Notes under the pieces: model-generated | Database searches by the model: none | What the model was told of the DNA's origin: nothing | The model's input: only the letters and a program-made list of their open reading frames with translations | Shown here: piece by piece, positions 43,826 to 52,926 of the stretch | How the letters are laid out: each line of letters starts with the position of its first letter | How positions within the stretch are numbered: the stretch's first letter is position 1 | Made by a program: the position numbers and the translations under genes | DNA from: Ensifer sp. LC11 | GTDB lineage: Bacteria; Pseudomonadota; Alphaproteobacteria; Rhizobiales; Rhizobiaceae | DNA: 64,000 nt | Reading direction: 5' to 3' | Assembly (NCBI RefSeq): GCF_001695835.1 | Contig: NZ_MBSO01000012.1 | Coordinates: 248,001 to 312,000 of the forward strand

Positions 43826-45211
43826 ATGAGCATGATCAAGTGCATTTCGCCGGTTAACGGTGAGGTCTACGCAGAACGCCCGGCCATGCCGCTGGAGCTG
43901 GCAAAGCAGGTGGTTTCGCGCGCCCGGCAGGCGCAAAAGGCTTGGGCGCGCCACCCGCTCGACGAGCGCGTCAACCTGGTCCTGTCCGGTGTCGCTCGGC
44001 TGAACGAGATGGTCGACGAGGTGGTGCCGGAGATTGCCTGGCAGATGGGCCGGCCGGTGCGTTACGGCGGCGAGTTCAAGGGTTTCAACGAACGCTCGAA
44101 CTATGTTGCAACGATTGCTGCCGATGCGCTGAAGCCGCTGGTGATCGAAGAAAGCGACCGCTTCGAGCGCCGCATCGCCCGCGAGCCGCATGGCGTCGTC
44201 TTCGTCGTGGCACCTTGGAACTACCCGTACATGACGGCGATCAACACGGTGGCTCCGGCGCTGATGGCCGGCAACACCGTCATCATCAAGCATGCGAGCC
44301 AGACGATCCTCGTCGGCGAGCGCATGGTGCGCGCTTTCGTCGAAGCCGGCGTTCCCGCCGACGTCTTCCAGAACATCTTCCTCGACCATGAAACGACGGC
44401 AGCGCTGATCGCCGCCAAGAGCTTCGACTTCGTCAACTTCACCGGCTCGGTCGAGGGCGGACGGTCGATCGAGCGCGCGGCTGCCGGCACCTTTACCGGC
44501 CTCGGGCTCGAGCTTGGCGGTAAGGATCCGGGCTACGTCATGGAGGATGCGGACCTCGACGCGGCCGTCGACACACTGATGGACGGCGCGACCTACAATT
44601 CCGGCCAGTGCTGCTGCGGCATCGAGCGCATCTACGTGCATGAGACGCTCTATGACGCCTTCGTCGAGAAGTCGGTCGCCTGGGTTTCCAACTACAAGCT
44701 CGGCAATCCGCTCGATCCGGAAACGACACTGGGGCCGATGGCCAACAAGCGCTTCGCCGCGACCGTGCGCGAGCAGATCGCCGATGCCGTCTCGAAAGGT
44801 GCCAAGGCACTGATCGATCCGAAACTGTTCCCGCAGGATGATGGCGGCGCCTATCTCGCGCCGCAGATCCTGACCAATGTCGACCATTCCATGGCCTTCA
44901 TGCGCGAGGAAACCTTCGGGCCGGCCGTCGGCATCATGAAGGTCAAGAGCGACAGCCAGGCGATCGAGCTGATGAACGACAGTCAGTACGGCCTGACGGC
45001 ATCGCTCTGGACCAGGGATGCCGAGCGTGCCGCCCGCATCGGCGCCGACATCGAGACCGGCACGGTGTTCATGAACCGCGCCGACTATCTCGACCCGGCG
45101 CTTTGCTGGACCGGCGTCAAGGAAACCGGCCGCGGCGGCTCGCTGTCGGTCATCGGCTTCCAGAACCTCACCCGTCCGAAATCCTACCATCTGAAGAAAG
45201 TCACCGCATGA
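43826..45211 (+). CDS. NAD(P)-dependent aldehyde dehydrogenase
   Basis: A 461-residue aldehyde dehydrogenase with the cofactor segment VAPWNYPYMTAIN, FTGSVEGG, the general-base glutamate in LELGGKDP and the catalytic cysteine in NSGQCCCGIERI. It should oxidise an aldehyde to the carboxylic acid. Its stop overlaps the start of the alcohol dehydrogenase by 4 bases, so the two probably act in series from alcohol to acid on the gamma-glutamyl intermediate made by the upstream ligase. Confidence 0.88.
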   Translation: MSMIKCISPVNGEVYAERPAMPLELAKQVVSRARQAQKAWARHPLDERVNLVLSGVARLNEMVDEVVPEIAWQMGRPVRYGGEFKGFNERSNYVATIAADALKPLVIEESDRFERRIAREPHGVVFVVAPWNYPYMTAINTVAPALMAGNTVIIKHASQTILVGERMVRAFVEAGVPADVFQNIFLDHETTAALIAAKSFDFVNFTGSVEGGRSIERAAAGTFTGLGLELGGKDPGYVMEDADLDAAVDTLMDGATYNSGQCCCGIERIYVHETLYDAFVEKSVAWVSNYKLGNPLDPETTLGPMANKRFAATVREQIADAVSKGAKALIDPKLFPQDDGGAYLAPQILTNVDHSMAFMREETFGPAVGIMKVKSDSQAIELMNDSQYGLTASLWTRDAERAARIGADIETGTVFMNRADYLDPALCWTGVKETGRGGSLSVIGFQNLTRPKSYHLKKVTA

Positions 45212-46353
45212 CCATCACCGCCAACTGGAGCTATCCGACCGCCATCAAGTTCGGTGCCGGCCGGATCAAGGAGCTTGCCGACCATTGCAAGGCGGCCGGC
45301 ATGAAGAAGCCGCTTCTGATCACCGACCGGGGCCTGGCGCCGATGGCGATCACGCAGAACGCGCTCGACATTCTCTCAGCCGCCGGTCTCGGCCGGGCGA
45401 TCTTCGCTGACGTCGATCCGAACCCGAACGATGTCAATCTGGCGGCGGGTGTCAAGGCGTTCAAGGATGGCGGCCATGACGGCGTCGTCGCCTTCGGCGG
45501 CGGCTCGGGTCTCGACCTCGGCAAGTGCGTTGCCTTCATGGCCGGCCAGAGCCGCCCGGTCTGGGACTTCGAGGATATCGGCGACTGGTGGACGCGCGCG
45601 AGCGTCGAGGGCATCGCGCCGATCGTCGCCGTGCCGACGACAGCAGGCACGGGCTCGGAAGTCGGCCGCGCCAGCGTCATCACGAACTCGGCAAGCCACG
45701 TGAAGAAGGTAATCTTCCATCCGAAGTTTCTGCCGGCAGTGACGATCTGCGATCCGGAACTGACGGTCGGCATGCCGAAGGTGATCACCGCCGGTACCGG
45801 CATGGACGCCTTTGCCCATTGCCTGGAAGCCTATTCCTCGCCCTTCTACCACCCGATGTCGGCCGGCATCGCGCTCGAAGGCATGCGGCTGGTGAAAGAG
45901 TATCTGCCGCGCGCCTACAAGGACGGCGCCGACATCGAGGCCCGCGCCAACATGATGAGTGCGGCTGCGATGGGGGCCGTCGCCTTCCAGAAGGGGCTGG
46001 GCGCCATCCACTCGCTGTCGCATCCGGTGGGCGCGATCTACAACACCCATCACGGCATGACCAACGCGGTGGTGATGCCGCCGGTCTTACGCTTCAACCG
46101 CCCAGCGATCGAGGACAAGATCGTGCGCGCTGCCGCCTATCTCGGCATTTCCGGCGGCTTCGATGGCTTCTACGACTACGTGCTGAAGCTGCGCGAGGAA
46201 CTCGGCGTTCCGGACAAGCTTTCAGCACTTGGCGTTGGCACCGACCGCATCGACGAGATGTCCGAGATGGCGATCGTCGATCCGACCGCCGGCGGCAACC
46301 CGGTCGAACTGACGCTCGACGCCGCAAAGAAGCTCTTCCGCGAGTGCATCTAA
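45208..46353 (+). CDS. Iron-containing alcohol dehydrogenase
   Basis: A 381-residue group III alcohol dehydrogenase with NAD motif FGGGSGLDLGKC, PTTAGTGSEVGRAS, and metal ligands in DAFAHCLEAY, HSLSHPVGA and YNTHHGMTNAV. It would oxidise a primary alcohol to the aldehyde that the overlapping upstream gene product then oxidises. In a gamma-glutamyl-ethanolamide route this would give gamma-glutamyl-aminoacetaldehyde (inference). A hairpin follows the stop. Confidence 0.88.
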   Translation: MTITANWSYPTAIKFGAGRIKELADHCKAAGMKKPLLITDRGLAPMAITQNALDILSAAGLGRAIFADVDPNPNDVNLAAGVKAFKDGGHDGVVAFGGGSGLDLGKCVAFMAGQSRPVWDFEDIGDWWTRASVEGIAPIVAVPTTAGTGSEVGRASVITNSASHVKKVIFHPKFLPAVTICDPELTVGMPKVITAGTGMDAFAHCLEAYSSPFYHPMSAGIALEGMRLVKEYLPRAYKDGADIEARANMMSAAAMGAVAFQKGLGAIHSLSHPVGAIYNTHHGMTNAVVMPPVLRFNRPAIEDKIVRAAAYLGISGGFDGFYDYVLKLREELGVPDKLSALGVGTDRIDEMSEMAIVDPTAGGNPVELTLDAAKKLFRECI

Positions 46354-46359
46354 ACGATT

Positions 46360-46392
46360 GCCGGCGCCTTTGCCCCCGGCAAAGGCGTCGGC
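46360..46392 (+). terminator. Strong hairpin after the alcohol dehydrogenase gene (possible terminator)
   Basis: GCCGGCGCCTTTGCC and GGCAAAGGCGTCGGC pair over 15 bp with one mismatch, around a CCC loop, starting 7 bases after the stop. It lacks a T-run, so it may protect the mRNA end or act with Rho rather than terminate intrinsically. The rest of the spacer up to 46592 shows nothing clear. Confidence 0.5.
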
Positions 46393-46592
46393 CATTCGGT
46401 TTAGCTAACCCGAAATACCATTTGCCATTGCGGCCGATCTGTCACCTAATTGTCATCGAACTGTCACGTTTCGGGCCCAGCGGGGCGTTTCCTTTACGCT
46501 TTGTTTACCGCAGTCTGGAATGCTTGATTTAGGGTGTGCGTATGTACGGGCTCGGGCAATGTCCGGCCCCCGCGCTGAGTTAGGGTCGACCG

Positions 46593-47339
46593 ATGGCGAT
46601 TGTTTCCCTCGCGAATGCGAAGGGGGGAGCCGGCAAGACAACGGCAGCCTTGCTGCTTGCCTGTGAATTCGCCCGGCGTGGCGATCGCGTGGCGGTTCTC
46701 GATTGCGATCCGCTTGCCTGCATGACCGACTGGTTCCGCCACGGCCGCAATGACGACCGCCTCTCCATTACCTCCGGGGTGACCACCAGCACGCTCAGCG
46801 ATCATCTGCGACGGCTGCGCGGCCAGGTCGAGCATGTGGTCATCGACCTCTCCGGTGCGGCCGATGTGCTCGTAGCGCTGGCGATCGGGCTTTCCGACCT
46901 GACGCTGATCCCGGTGCAGGGCTGCGTCATGGATGCGCGCGGCGCCATCCAGGTGCTGGAGCTGATCCGCTACATCGAGAACAATGCGCGCGCCGATATC
47001 AATCACGCTGTGCTCTTGACGCGGGTCAACCCGATCGTGACGACGCGGGCCATGCGCACCGTCAAGCTGCTGCTCGCCGAGAGCCGCATCCGGCTTGTCG
47101 ATACCCCGCTTGTCGAGCGGACGGCCTTCCGCGAACTGTTCGAGCAGGGCGATACGCTCTATTCGCTCGATGCGAACCGGGTCAGCAACCTTGCCAAGGC
47201 GCAGGTGAATGCACAGGCGTTTGCGAATGACGTGCTGAGGCTGCTCAGCCCGACAGGCGAGGCCGTGCGGCACGGGCCGTTCTCGTCGATGTGCTATCGC
47301 GCCGGCAGGACGGTCGAGCCGGTTCCCGTCCGGGTGTGA
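46593..47339 (+). CDS. ParA/VirC1-like ATPase, paralogue 1
   Basis: A 248-residue MinD/ParA-family ATPase with the deviant Walker A KGGAGKTT (residues 10-17), switch I LDCDPLACM and Walker B VVIDLSGA. No ParB, parS cluster or replication gene is adjacent, so plasmid partition is unlikely. The C-terminal half (LTRVNPIVTTRAMRTVK, LVERTAFRELFEQG) follows the VirC1-type group. A close paralogue lies at 48281-49000. The role may be positioning of a cell-pole or envelope component (inference). Confidence 0.82.
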   Translation: MAIVSLANAKGGAGKTTAALLLACEFARRGDRVAVLDCDPLACMTDWFRHGRNDDRLSITSGVTTSTLSDHLRRLRGQVEHVVIDLSGAADVLVALAIGLSDLTLIPVQGCVMDARGAIQVLELIRYIENNARADINHAVLLTRVNPIVTTRAMRTVKLLLAESRIRLVDTPLVERTAFRELFEQGDTLYSLDANRVSNLAKAQVNAQAFANDVLRLLSPTGEAVRHGPFSSMCYRAGRTVEPVPVRV

Positions 47340-47379
47340 CACTTTCTCGCCGTCCGCGCAAATCTCCGCGGTTGTCGCG

Positions 47380-47982
47380 CTACACGTTGTCGAGACGGGC
47401 CAGCCGCCCCAGGTAGCCGCCATGATGGCGCGCTCCATACTCGCTTCGGGTAAAACCTCTGGCTTCCATGACGGCCATCGCAATGGCGTCGCTGACCGCC
47501 AACATGACCGCGATGCTGGAGGTGGGCGTCATGCCGATCGGACATCCCGCCTCTTCGACGTCTCCCATGTTGATGATGATGTCGCAGCTCTCACGCAGAA
47601 GGGAGTCCGGATGCGAGGTTACGCCGATATGCTTCGTGACCCCGAGGTGGGTCGAAAGCTCGATGATCTCCAGCACCTCGCGTGACTTGCCGCTGGTGGA
47701 GAACGCGATCATCACGTCGTTCTTGCCGACCACGCCAAGATCGCCGTGTGCCGCTTCTGCCGGATGCAGGTACACTGCCGGCGTACCCGTCGAACACAAG
47801 GTCGCAGCAAACTTGTTGGCGATGTGGCCGGCCTTGCCGATGCCGGTGGTGAGCACTTTTCCCTGGCATTCCAGGATGACGCGGGCAGCCTGCTCAAAAT
47901 GCTCATCGATCGCGACCGCAAGGATTGCTGAAGCCTCGGCCTCGAGAACCTGTCGCATACGTTGCCTGATATCCACCGACAT
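47380..47982 (-). CDS. SIS-domain protein, KpsF/GutQ-like arabinose-5-phosphate isomerase without CBS domains
   Basis: A 200-residue protein comprising only the SIS domain: TTGIGKAGHIANKFAATLCS, HPAEAAHGDLG, AFSTSGKSREVLEI and MTPTSSIAVMLAVSDA. KpsF/KdsD enzymes convert ribulose 5-phosphate to arabinose 5-phosphate for Kdo synthesis, but usually carry two CBS domains after SIS (about 320 residues). Here the frame stops right after GARHHGGYLGRLA, so the CBS part is absent. Start at 47982 with GAAAGGC. It is transcribed against the two flanking ParA paralogues. Confidence 0.8.
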   Translation of the reverse strand: MSVDIRQRMRQVLEAEASAILAVAIDEHFEQAARVILECQGKVLTTGIGKAGHIANKFAATLCSTGTPAVYLHPAEAAHGDLGVVGKNDVMIAFSTSGKSREVLEIIELSTHLGVTKHIGVTSHPDSLLRESCDIIINMGDVEEAGCPIGMTPTSSIAVMLAVSDAIAMAVMEARGFTRSEYGARHHGGYLGRLARLDNV

Positions 47983-48280
47983 AGCCTTTCGCACGGAAAT
48001 GAATGGAGGAGCCGCCACAAGGAGGGCGCCAAGCTTCCATACAACCTTTCTTTGCAAGAAGGATCAACCACTCCATCTATGGGGCGCAATCGGACATCGC
48101 GGAATGGGGTACGAGGCATGCGGTAGCGTGTCCGCGGGTGGTCGCCGACGGCCCGACTGTCAGGTTTGACGTGCGTTCGTTACCGTTTCGTTAACCATCT
48201 TCTGTAAGGTTTCGTTAAGAAGCGAACCACCGGCCCTGGCTTTGTGGTTCGCGCGGAACATGCAGAGAATGGGGAATATC

Positions 48281-49000
48281 ATGGCGGTCATCACTTTCGC
48301 CAATGCAAAGGGTGGCGCGGGCAAGACGACCGCGGCACTGATCCTGTCGACGGAGCTGGCGCGGCAGGGACACCGGGTGGTCGTCCTCGATGCCGATCCG
48401 CAGCGCTGGATCACCAGCTGGGCCGAGGCCTCGGGCCACATCGCCAATCTCACCGTCATTTCGCACATCACGCCCGGCTCGCTCGAATGTCATATCCGCG
48501 AGATGAAGGACGAGGCGGATTACATCGTCATCGATCTCGCGGGCGCCAAGGACCAGATCGTCGCGCTGGCGCTGGCCATCTCCGACCAGGTGCTGATCCC
48601 GGTGCAGGGCTGTGCCATGGATGCCAAGGGTGCTGCCCAGATCCTCGAACTCATCCGCCACATCCAGGACCGCTCGGGTCTTCGCATCAGCCATTCGGTC
48701 GTTCTCACTCGCGTCAATTCGCTTGTCACCACGCGTGCGCTGCAGACGATCAAGACGATGCTTGCCGAGCGCGGCGTCTCGGTGCTCGACACCCCGATCG
48801 TCGAACGCGCCGCCTATCGCGAGATCTTCGAATGCGGCGGCACGCTGCAGTCAATGGATCCGACCCGCGTCAGCAATCTCGACAAGGCCTGCGAGAATGC
48901 GGCTGCGCTTGCCAAGGAAGTGCAGGCGCTGATGCCGGTGAAGGCCCGCCGCTCCTGGGCTGCGCGCATGCCGTCCTGGGCGTCGCGTCGCGCGGCTTAA
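48281..49000 (+). CDS. ParA/VirC1-like ATPase, paralogue 2
   Basis: A 239-residue paralogue of 46593-47339 with the same blocks: NAKGGAGKTTAALIL, LDADPQRW, VIDLAGAKDQ, LIPVQGCAMDAKGA, LTRVNSLVTTRALQTIK and DTPIVERAAYREIFE. The C-terminus is basic (KARRSWAARMPSWASRRAA). The ATG at 48281 follows ATGGGGAATATC; an upstream in-frame ATG at 48242 lacks spacing. No partner ParB gene nearby. Confidence 0.82.
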   Translation: MAVITFANAKGGAGKTTAALILSTELARQGHRVVVLDADPQRWITSWAEASGHIANLTVISHITPGSLECHIREMKDEADYIVIDLAGAKDQIVALALAISDQVLIPVQGCAMDAKGAAQILELIRHIQDRSGLRISHSVVLTRVNSLVTTRALQTIKTMLAERGVSVLDTPIVERAAYREIFECGGTLQSMDPTRVSNLDKACENAAALAKEVQALMPVKARRSWAARMPSWASRRAA

Positions 49001-49020
49001 GTCTCTCATTCTTTTATGCT

Positions 49021-49054
49021 TCAACCGGAATTGACGTTCGTCAGTTCCGGTTGA
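49021..49054. terminator. Strong hairpin downstream of the second parA-like gene
   Basis: TCAACCGGAA/TTCCGGTTGA enclose an inner TGACG/CGTCA stem with a 2-base loop. It stands 20 bases after the stop. No uridine tract follows on the plus strand, so termination is uncertain. Confidence 0.5.
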
Positions 49055-49353
49055 ATCCCATTTCAGCCTTCGCGAAATAGCTGTCGGCCGTAAGGCTTCC
49101 TTTACCCTGTGCTTCTAACAGTGACCAAGGACACAGCTTGCCCCGGCGATCTTCGCAATCGGGCAATTCGGCCGCCATGACTGCGGCCATGATCACAGAC
49201 GCCTTGCGCCGCCGATCCTGTCTCCATGATCCACTACAGCGCCCGCGCGCCGGACGCGCAAAGGTCGCTGTATCACTTTGAACTGCTGCATGTTTGTCCT
49301 CAAATCGATGCGATTTAAGGAAACGTGCCGTAGAGCATGCAGGGAAGTCGCGC
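49055..49353. other. Intergenic stretch without recognised feature
   Basis: About 300 bases between the second parA-like gene and the chemoreceptor gene. It must hold the chemoreceptor promoter, but I could not single out convincing -35/-10 boxes, small ORFs or repeats. Confidence 0.5.
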
Positions 49354-50874
49354 ATGAAAACGGAACACGCCGCTGCCGGAACGCAAGACATTGCCGGTCG
49401 TCTGAATTTCATGGCGCTCGATGACGCCGCCAGAACGAGCCTGAAGGCGCTGAAGCCGATCCTCGAAAAGGAATTGAAGCCCGCGCTCGACAGGTTCTAT
49501 GGCAGGGTCAAGACGACACCCGAGACGAAGCGCTTCTTTTCCTCCGACGCCCATATCGACCGCGCCAAGGGCGCGCAGGTTGGCCACTGGGCCAATATCG
49601 CCGACGCCAACTTCAATGAAGAGTACAGCGCCAAGGTGCGCACCATCGGCCAGGTGCATGCGCGCATCGGGCTCGAGCCGCGCTGGTACATCGGCGGCTA
49701 TGCGCTGATCGCCGAGCATCTGATCACCGAAATCGTCAGGGCCCATTGGCCGAAGGCCGGCCTGTTTTCGCGTCGTACTGTTTCGGCTGACGAGATGGGC
49801 GCGATGCTGTCGAGCCTGATCAAGGGCGTCTTCCTCGATATGGATCTGTCGATCTCGGTCTATATGGATGCGTCCGACGTCACCAAGCAGCGTGCCGTGC
49901 AGGAAGAGGTGCTTTCGGCCGAACGTGCGCTGATCAGCAAGACCTTCGGCGCGGCGCTGAAGAAGATCGCCGATGGCGACCTGACGGCACGCATCGGCTC
50001 GGATCTGCCGGTCGCCTACCAGGAGCTTGGCGAGAATTTCAATCATGCGATCGGCGAACTCTCGCGCGCCATCGGCGGCATCGAGGCCGGCGCCAGCCAG
50101 ATCCACACCAGCGCCAAGGAAATCGCGGCTGCGGCCGACGATCTCGCCCGGCGCACGGAGCGGCAGGCGGCGAACCTTGAAGAGACGGCGGCCGCCGTCG
50201 AACAGGTGACGCGCACCGTCAAGCAGACGGCCGAAGGCGCCAACCAGGCGAACTCGACCGTGATTGCCGCGCGTGCCAATGCCGAGCAAAGCGGCGAGAT
50301 CGTCAGCCACGCGATCGAGGTGATGCAGGAGATCCAGACCTCGTCTGCCAGCATCGCCCGCATCGTCGACGTGATCGACGAGATCGCCTTCCAGACCAAC
50401 CTTCTGGCGCTCAACGCCGGAATTGAGGCGGCGCGCGCCGGCGAGGCGGGCAGGGGCTTTGCGGTCGTCGCCTCCGAAGTCCGCGCACTGGCCCAGCGCT
50501 GCGCCGATGCGGCCAAGGATATCCAAGGGCTGATCGCCAAGTCGCGCGGCCAGGTGGACGACGGGGTCAATTCGGTCAACCAGGTGGCCCAATCGCTGCA
50601 GCAGATCGTGGCGCAGGTGGTGGAAGTCAGCTCCGTCTTCGGCGCCATCCGCGCCAGCACCGCCGAACAGGCAACCGGCCTGCAGGAGGTCAACACCGCG
50701 ATTACCCAGATGGACCAGATCACCCAGCAGAACGCGGCGATGGTCGAACAGGCCAATGCCGCAAGCCAGGCGCTGACCGGCGAGGCCGAGCACATCGCCA
50801 CGCGGTTGCGGGCGTTCCGGACGTCTGGCCAGGTGCAGGTCAGTGCCGGTTCGGGTTACCGCGCGGCGGCGTGA
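49354..50874 (+). CDS. Globin-coupled methyl-accepting chemotaxis protein
   Basis: A 506-residue soluble chemoreceptor without membrane helices. Residues about 20-185 form a sensor globin (protoglobin/HemAT type) with the probable proximal haem histidine H102 in [23 protein letters not shown]-like linker ([17 protein letters not shown]) follows, then the MCP signalling domain with hairpin tip [20 protein letters not shown]. It should sense oxygen and signal through CheA/CheW. The C-terminus lacks a CheR-docking pentapeptide. The ATG at 49354 follows AGGGAAG. Confidence 0.9.
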   Translation: MKTEHAAAGTQDIAGRLNFMALDDAARTSLKALKPILEKELKPALDRFYGRVKTTPETKRFFSSDAHIDRAKGAQVGHWANIADANFNEEYSAKVRTIGQVHARIGLEPRWYIGGYALIAEHLITEIVRAHWPKAGLFSRRTVSADEMGAMLSSLIKGVFLDMDLSISVYMDASDVTKQRAVQEEVLSAERALISKTFGAALKKIADGDLTARIGSDLPVAYQELGENFNHAIGELSRAIGGIEAGASQIHTSAKEIAAAADDLARRTERQAANLEETAAAVEQVTRTVKQTAEGANQANSTVIAARANAEQSGEIVSHAIEVMQEIQTSSASIARIVDVIDEIAFQTNLLALNAGIEAARAGEAGRGFAVVASEVRALAQRCADAAKDIQGLIAKSRGQVDDGVNSVNQVAQSLQQIVAQVVEVSSVFGAIRASTAEQATGLQEVNTAITQMDQITQQNAAMVEQANAASQALTGEAEHIATRLRAFRTSGQVQVSAGSGYRAAA

Positions 50875-50898
50875 AGGCGCGCTCAGGTTTGAGATATG

Positions 50899-50932
50899 GC
50901 GCCTCGGGTCAGGGATGATCCGGGGCGTTTTG
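50899..50932 (+). terminator. Terminator after the chemoreceptor gene
   Basis: CGCCTCGGGTCA and TGATCCGGGGCG pair, with two G-U wobbles, around GGGA and are followed by TTTTG, 25 bases after the stop. A related hairpin occurs at 53733-53767. Confidence 0.7.
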
Positions 50933-51150
50933 TTTATCGGCATGCTAGGCCATCGGCTCTTATGAACGCGCGCCTGCCTCCGGAATGGGGGGCAGCGCGG
51001 GGCCTCTTTGCGCCACTTCCGGACCTTTGCTATTGATGGCGCGAAGGTCGCGTCCCGACCCGAACCGGTCATTGCCGCTGCACGGCGGCAACGACGCGAA
51101 AGGCGTGGAGAGGGGGCGTTCGTTGCGGGCAATAACTAGAAGTGACGCGA

Positions 51151-52926
51151 TTATTCTTCGATCAGACGCTTCTCTCCCGGAGGGAGCCCCTGCTCGATCA
51201 ACCTGTCGAGGTAGTCGCAGTAGGGGCTGCCTTCATAGAATGGGTGAGCCGCCTGTCGGACGTATTCCGCATTCAGGTTTGGAAATTTCTTCAAAGCATC
51301 AGAGATCCAGATCCTCACTTCATCGGTATTCCCCGCCCTGAGGGCGAGCAACGCTGCCCCGATGAATGGATAATAGGTTGTGCGTTCGAAGGACGCGCCT
51401 TCCCGTAGATGCATCCGGGCCGTTGAGAGGTCATCGGGCTTGCCTCTCAGCATCAAGCCAATACCGAGTAGTGTCTTGAACGCAAACATAGATGGATCGT
51501 GAGGACTGAGATCGATGGCATTTTGTGCGGCTCTAATCGTCGTATCGGCGTCCCTGAGCCGCACGGCTGCCATGCCATGTGCGAAGTGAAGAAACGCGTA
51601 GTTGGGATTTAATGCAAGGCCCTGTTCGGCGACAGGCATGGCCTCAGCTGCTCGCCCGTCCACCGTAAGAAGGAGCGACATCATCGCGTACGCGATATCG
51701 CTCCGCCTGTCGATTTCCAAGGCTTTCGTGGCGAACGATAGTCCTTCCTTGACAGCGACAGGCCCGTCTGCCGCACGCCCCCAAAGGACGAGTGCATATC
51801 GCTGGCGAGCTAAATAGGCGTAGGGAAGTGCGAAATTCGCATCGTGTTCGAGCGCTTGTCGAAGGAACTTCTCGGCAGTGGCTTGAGAGCCTTCTTCGAA
51901 GGAAAGCAATTCAGCAAGGCCGCGGTGACAAAGTTCCCAAGCAGTAAGGTTATCGGTCGATTTGGCGAGGGCGAGGCCCCGCTCGTGCGCTCCCAGTTCT
52001 GGTTCGATGCCCGCGATAATCCGGCGCGTTATCTCGTCCTGTACATCGAAAAAATCGGCGATCGGACGATCCCACCGCTCGGCCCAGATGTGTGCTCCGG
52101 ACAGCGCGTCGATTAGCTGTACAGTGATCCTCAACCGATCACCCGACCGCCGAACCGATCCCTCCACGACATAGCGCACACCAAGTTCCCGGGCGATCTT
52201 GCGTACGTCCTTGGCTGTTCCCTTGTAGGCGAAAGTCGAGTTGCGAGCGATCACGAACAACCATCGAAAGCGCCCAAGTTCCGTGATGACGTCTTCGACC
52301 AGTCCGTCGACAAAGAAGTCCTGATCGGGCGTAGCCGAAAAATTCTGGAATGGGAGAACTGCGACCGAGGCACGTTCCTGTCCAGAGAGCCGAACCGGGC
52401 TGGGGGCCGTGCCGTCTACCTCGACCTGCCACACGTCAACTGGTTCGGGGATGTTCTTAACGGCCTGTGGCCCGAGCCACGTCATCCCAGCCTCTATCTT
52501 GCCTTTCACATGATCGTAGATTGCACGAGATATGCAGATCCCTCCGGCCGGTGCGATGGTTTCCAAACGCGCAGTGATGTTGACGCAGTCGCCGAGGATG
52601 TCGTCCCCATCGATCACCACATCTCCCAAATGAACTCCGATCCGGAAACGCAGACGTCGCTCCTCCCCTTGAGGAAACTCGCGCGAGATCAAGGTGCGCT
52701 GCATTAGAAGAGCCGCTCTTACCGCCAATACTGGCGATGGGAAATTGACCAGGAGGCCGTCGCCCATCGTTTTGACGATGCGGCCACCGCCTTCCATGAT
52801 CGCGGGGTCAATCACGCAGGTTCGCGCATCGCGCAGCCGCAAAATGGTGCCTTCCTCGTCCGCCGCCATGAGACGAGAATAGCCAACCAAATCAGCAGCC
52901 ATTATTGTGGTAAGGCGACGTTCCAC
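51151..52926 (-). CDS. Class III adenylate/guanylate cyclase with C-terminal TPR region
   Basis: A 591-residue protein. An N-terminal class III nucleotidyl cyclase domain (residues about 5-170) has metal aspartates in MAADLVGYSRL and TMGDGLLVNF and the segment GDCVNITARLE. A middle region (SVAVLPFQNFSATPDQDFF onward) is typical of the rhizobial cyclase-TPR family, and tetratricopeptide repeats fill residues about 340-560. No membrane helix. GTG start with GGAGGGG. Codon use is visibly less GC-biased than in neighbouring genes, suggesting horizontal gain. Rhizobia carry many such cyclases; the stimulus is unknown. Confidence 0.88.
   Translation of the reverse strand: MERRLTTIMAADLVGYSRLMAADEEGTILRLRDARTCVIDPAIMEGGGRIVKTMGDGLLVNFPSPVLAVRAALLMQRTLISREFPQGEERRLRFRIGVHLGDVVIDGDDILGDCVNITARLETIAPAGGICISRAIYDHVKGKIEAGMTWLGPQAVKNIPEPVDVWQVEVDGTAPSPVRLSGQERASVAVLPFQNFSATPDQDFFVDGLVEDVITELGRFRWLFVIARNSTFAYKGTAKDVRKIARELGVRYVVEGSVRRSGDRLRITVQLIDALSGAHIWAERWDRPIADFFDVQDEITRRIIAGIEPELGAHERGLALAKSTDNLTAWELCHRGLAELLSFEEGSQATAEKFLRQALEHDANFALPYAYLARQRYALVLWGRAADGPVAVKEGLSFATKALEIDRRSDIAYAMMSLLLTVDGRAAEAMPVAEQGLALNPNYAFLHFAHGMAAVRLRDADTTIRAAQNAIDLSPHDPSMFAFKTLLGIGLMLRGKPDDLSTARMHLREGASFERTTYYPFIGAALLALRAGNTDEVRIWISDALKKFPNLNAEYVRQAAHPFYEGSPYCDYLDRLIEQGLPPGEKRLIEE

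Noticed and set aside
46593-49000. Plasmid or ICE partition locus based on two ParA proteins
   Set aside because: No ParB, parS-like iterons, RepABC or relaxase is present; chromosomal housekeeping-type genes lie on both sides.
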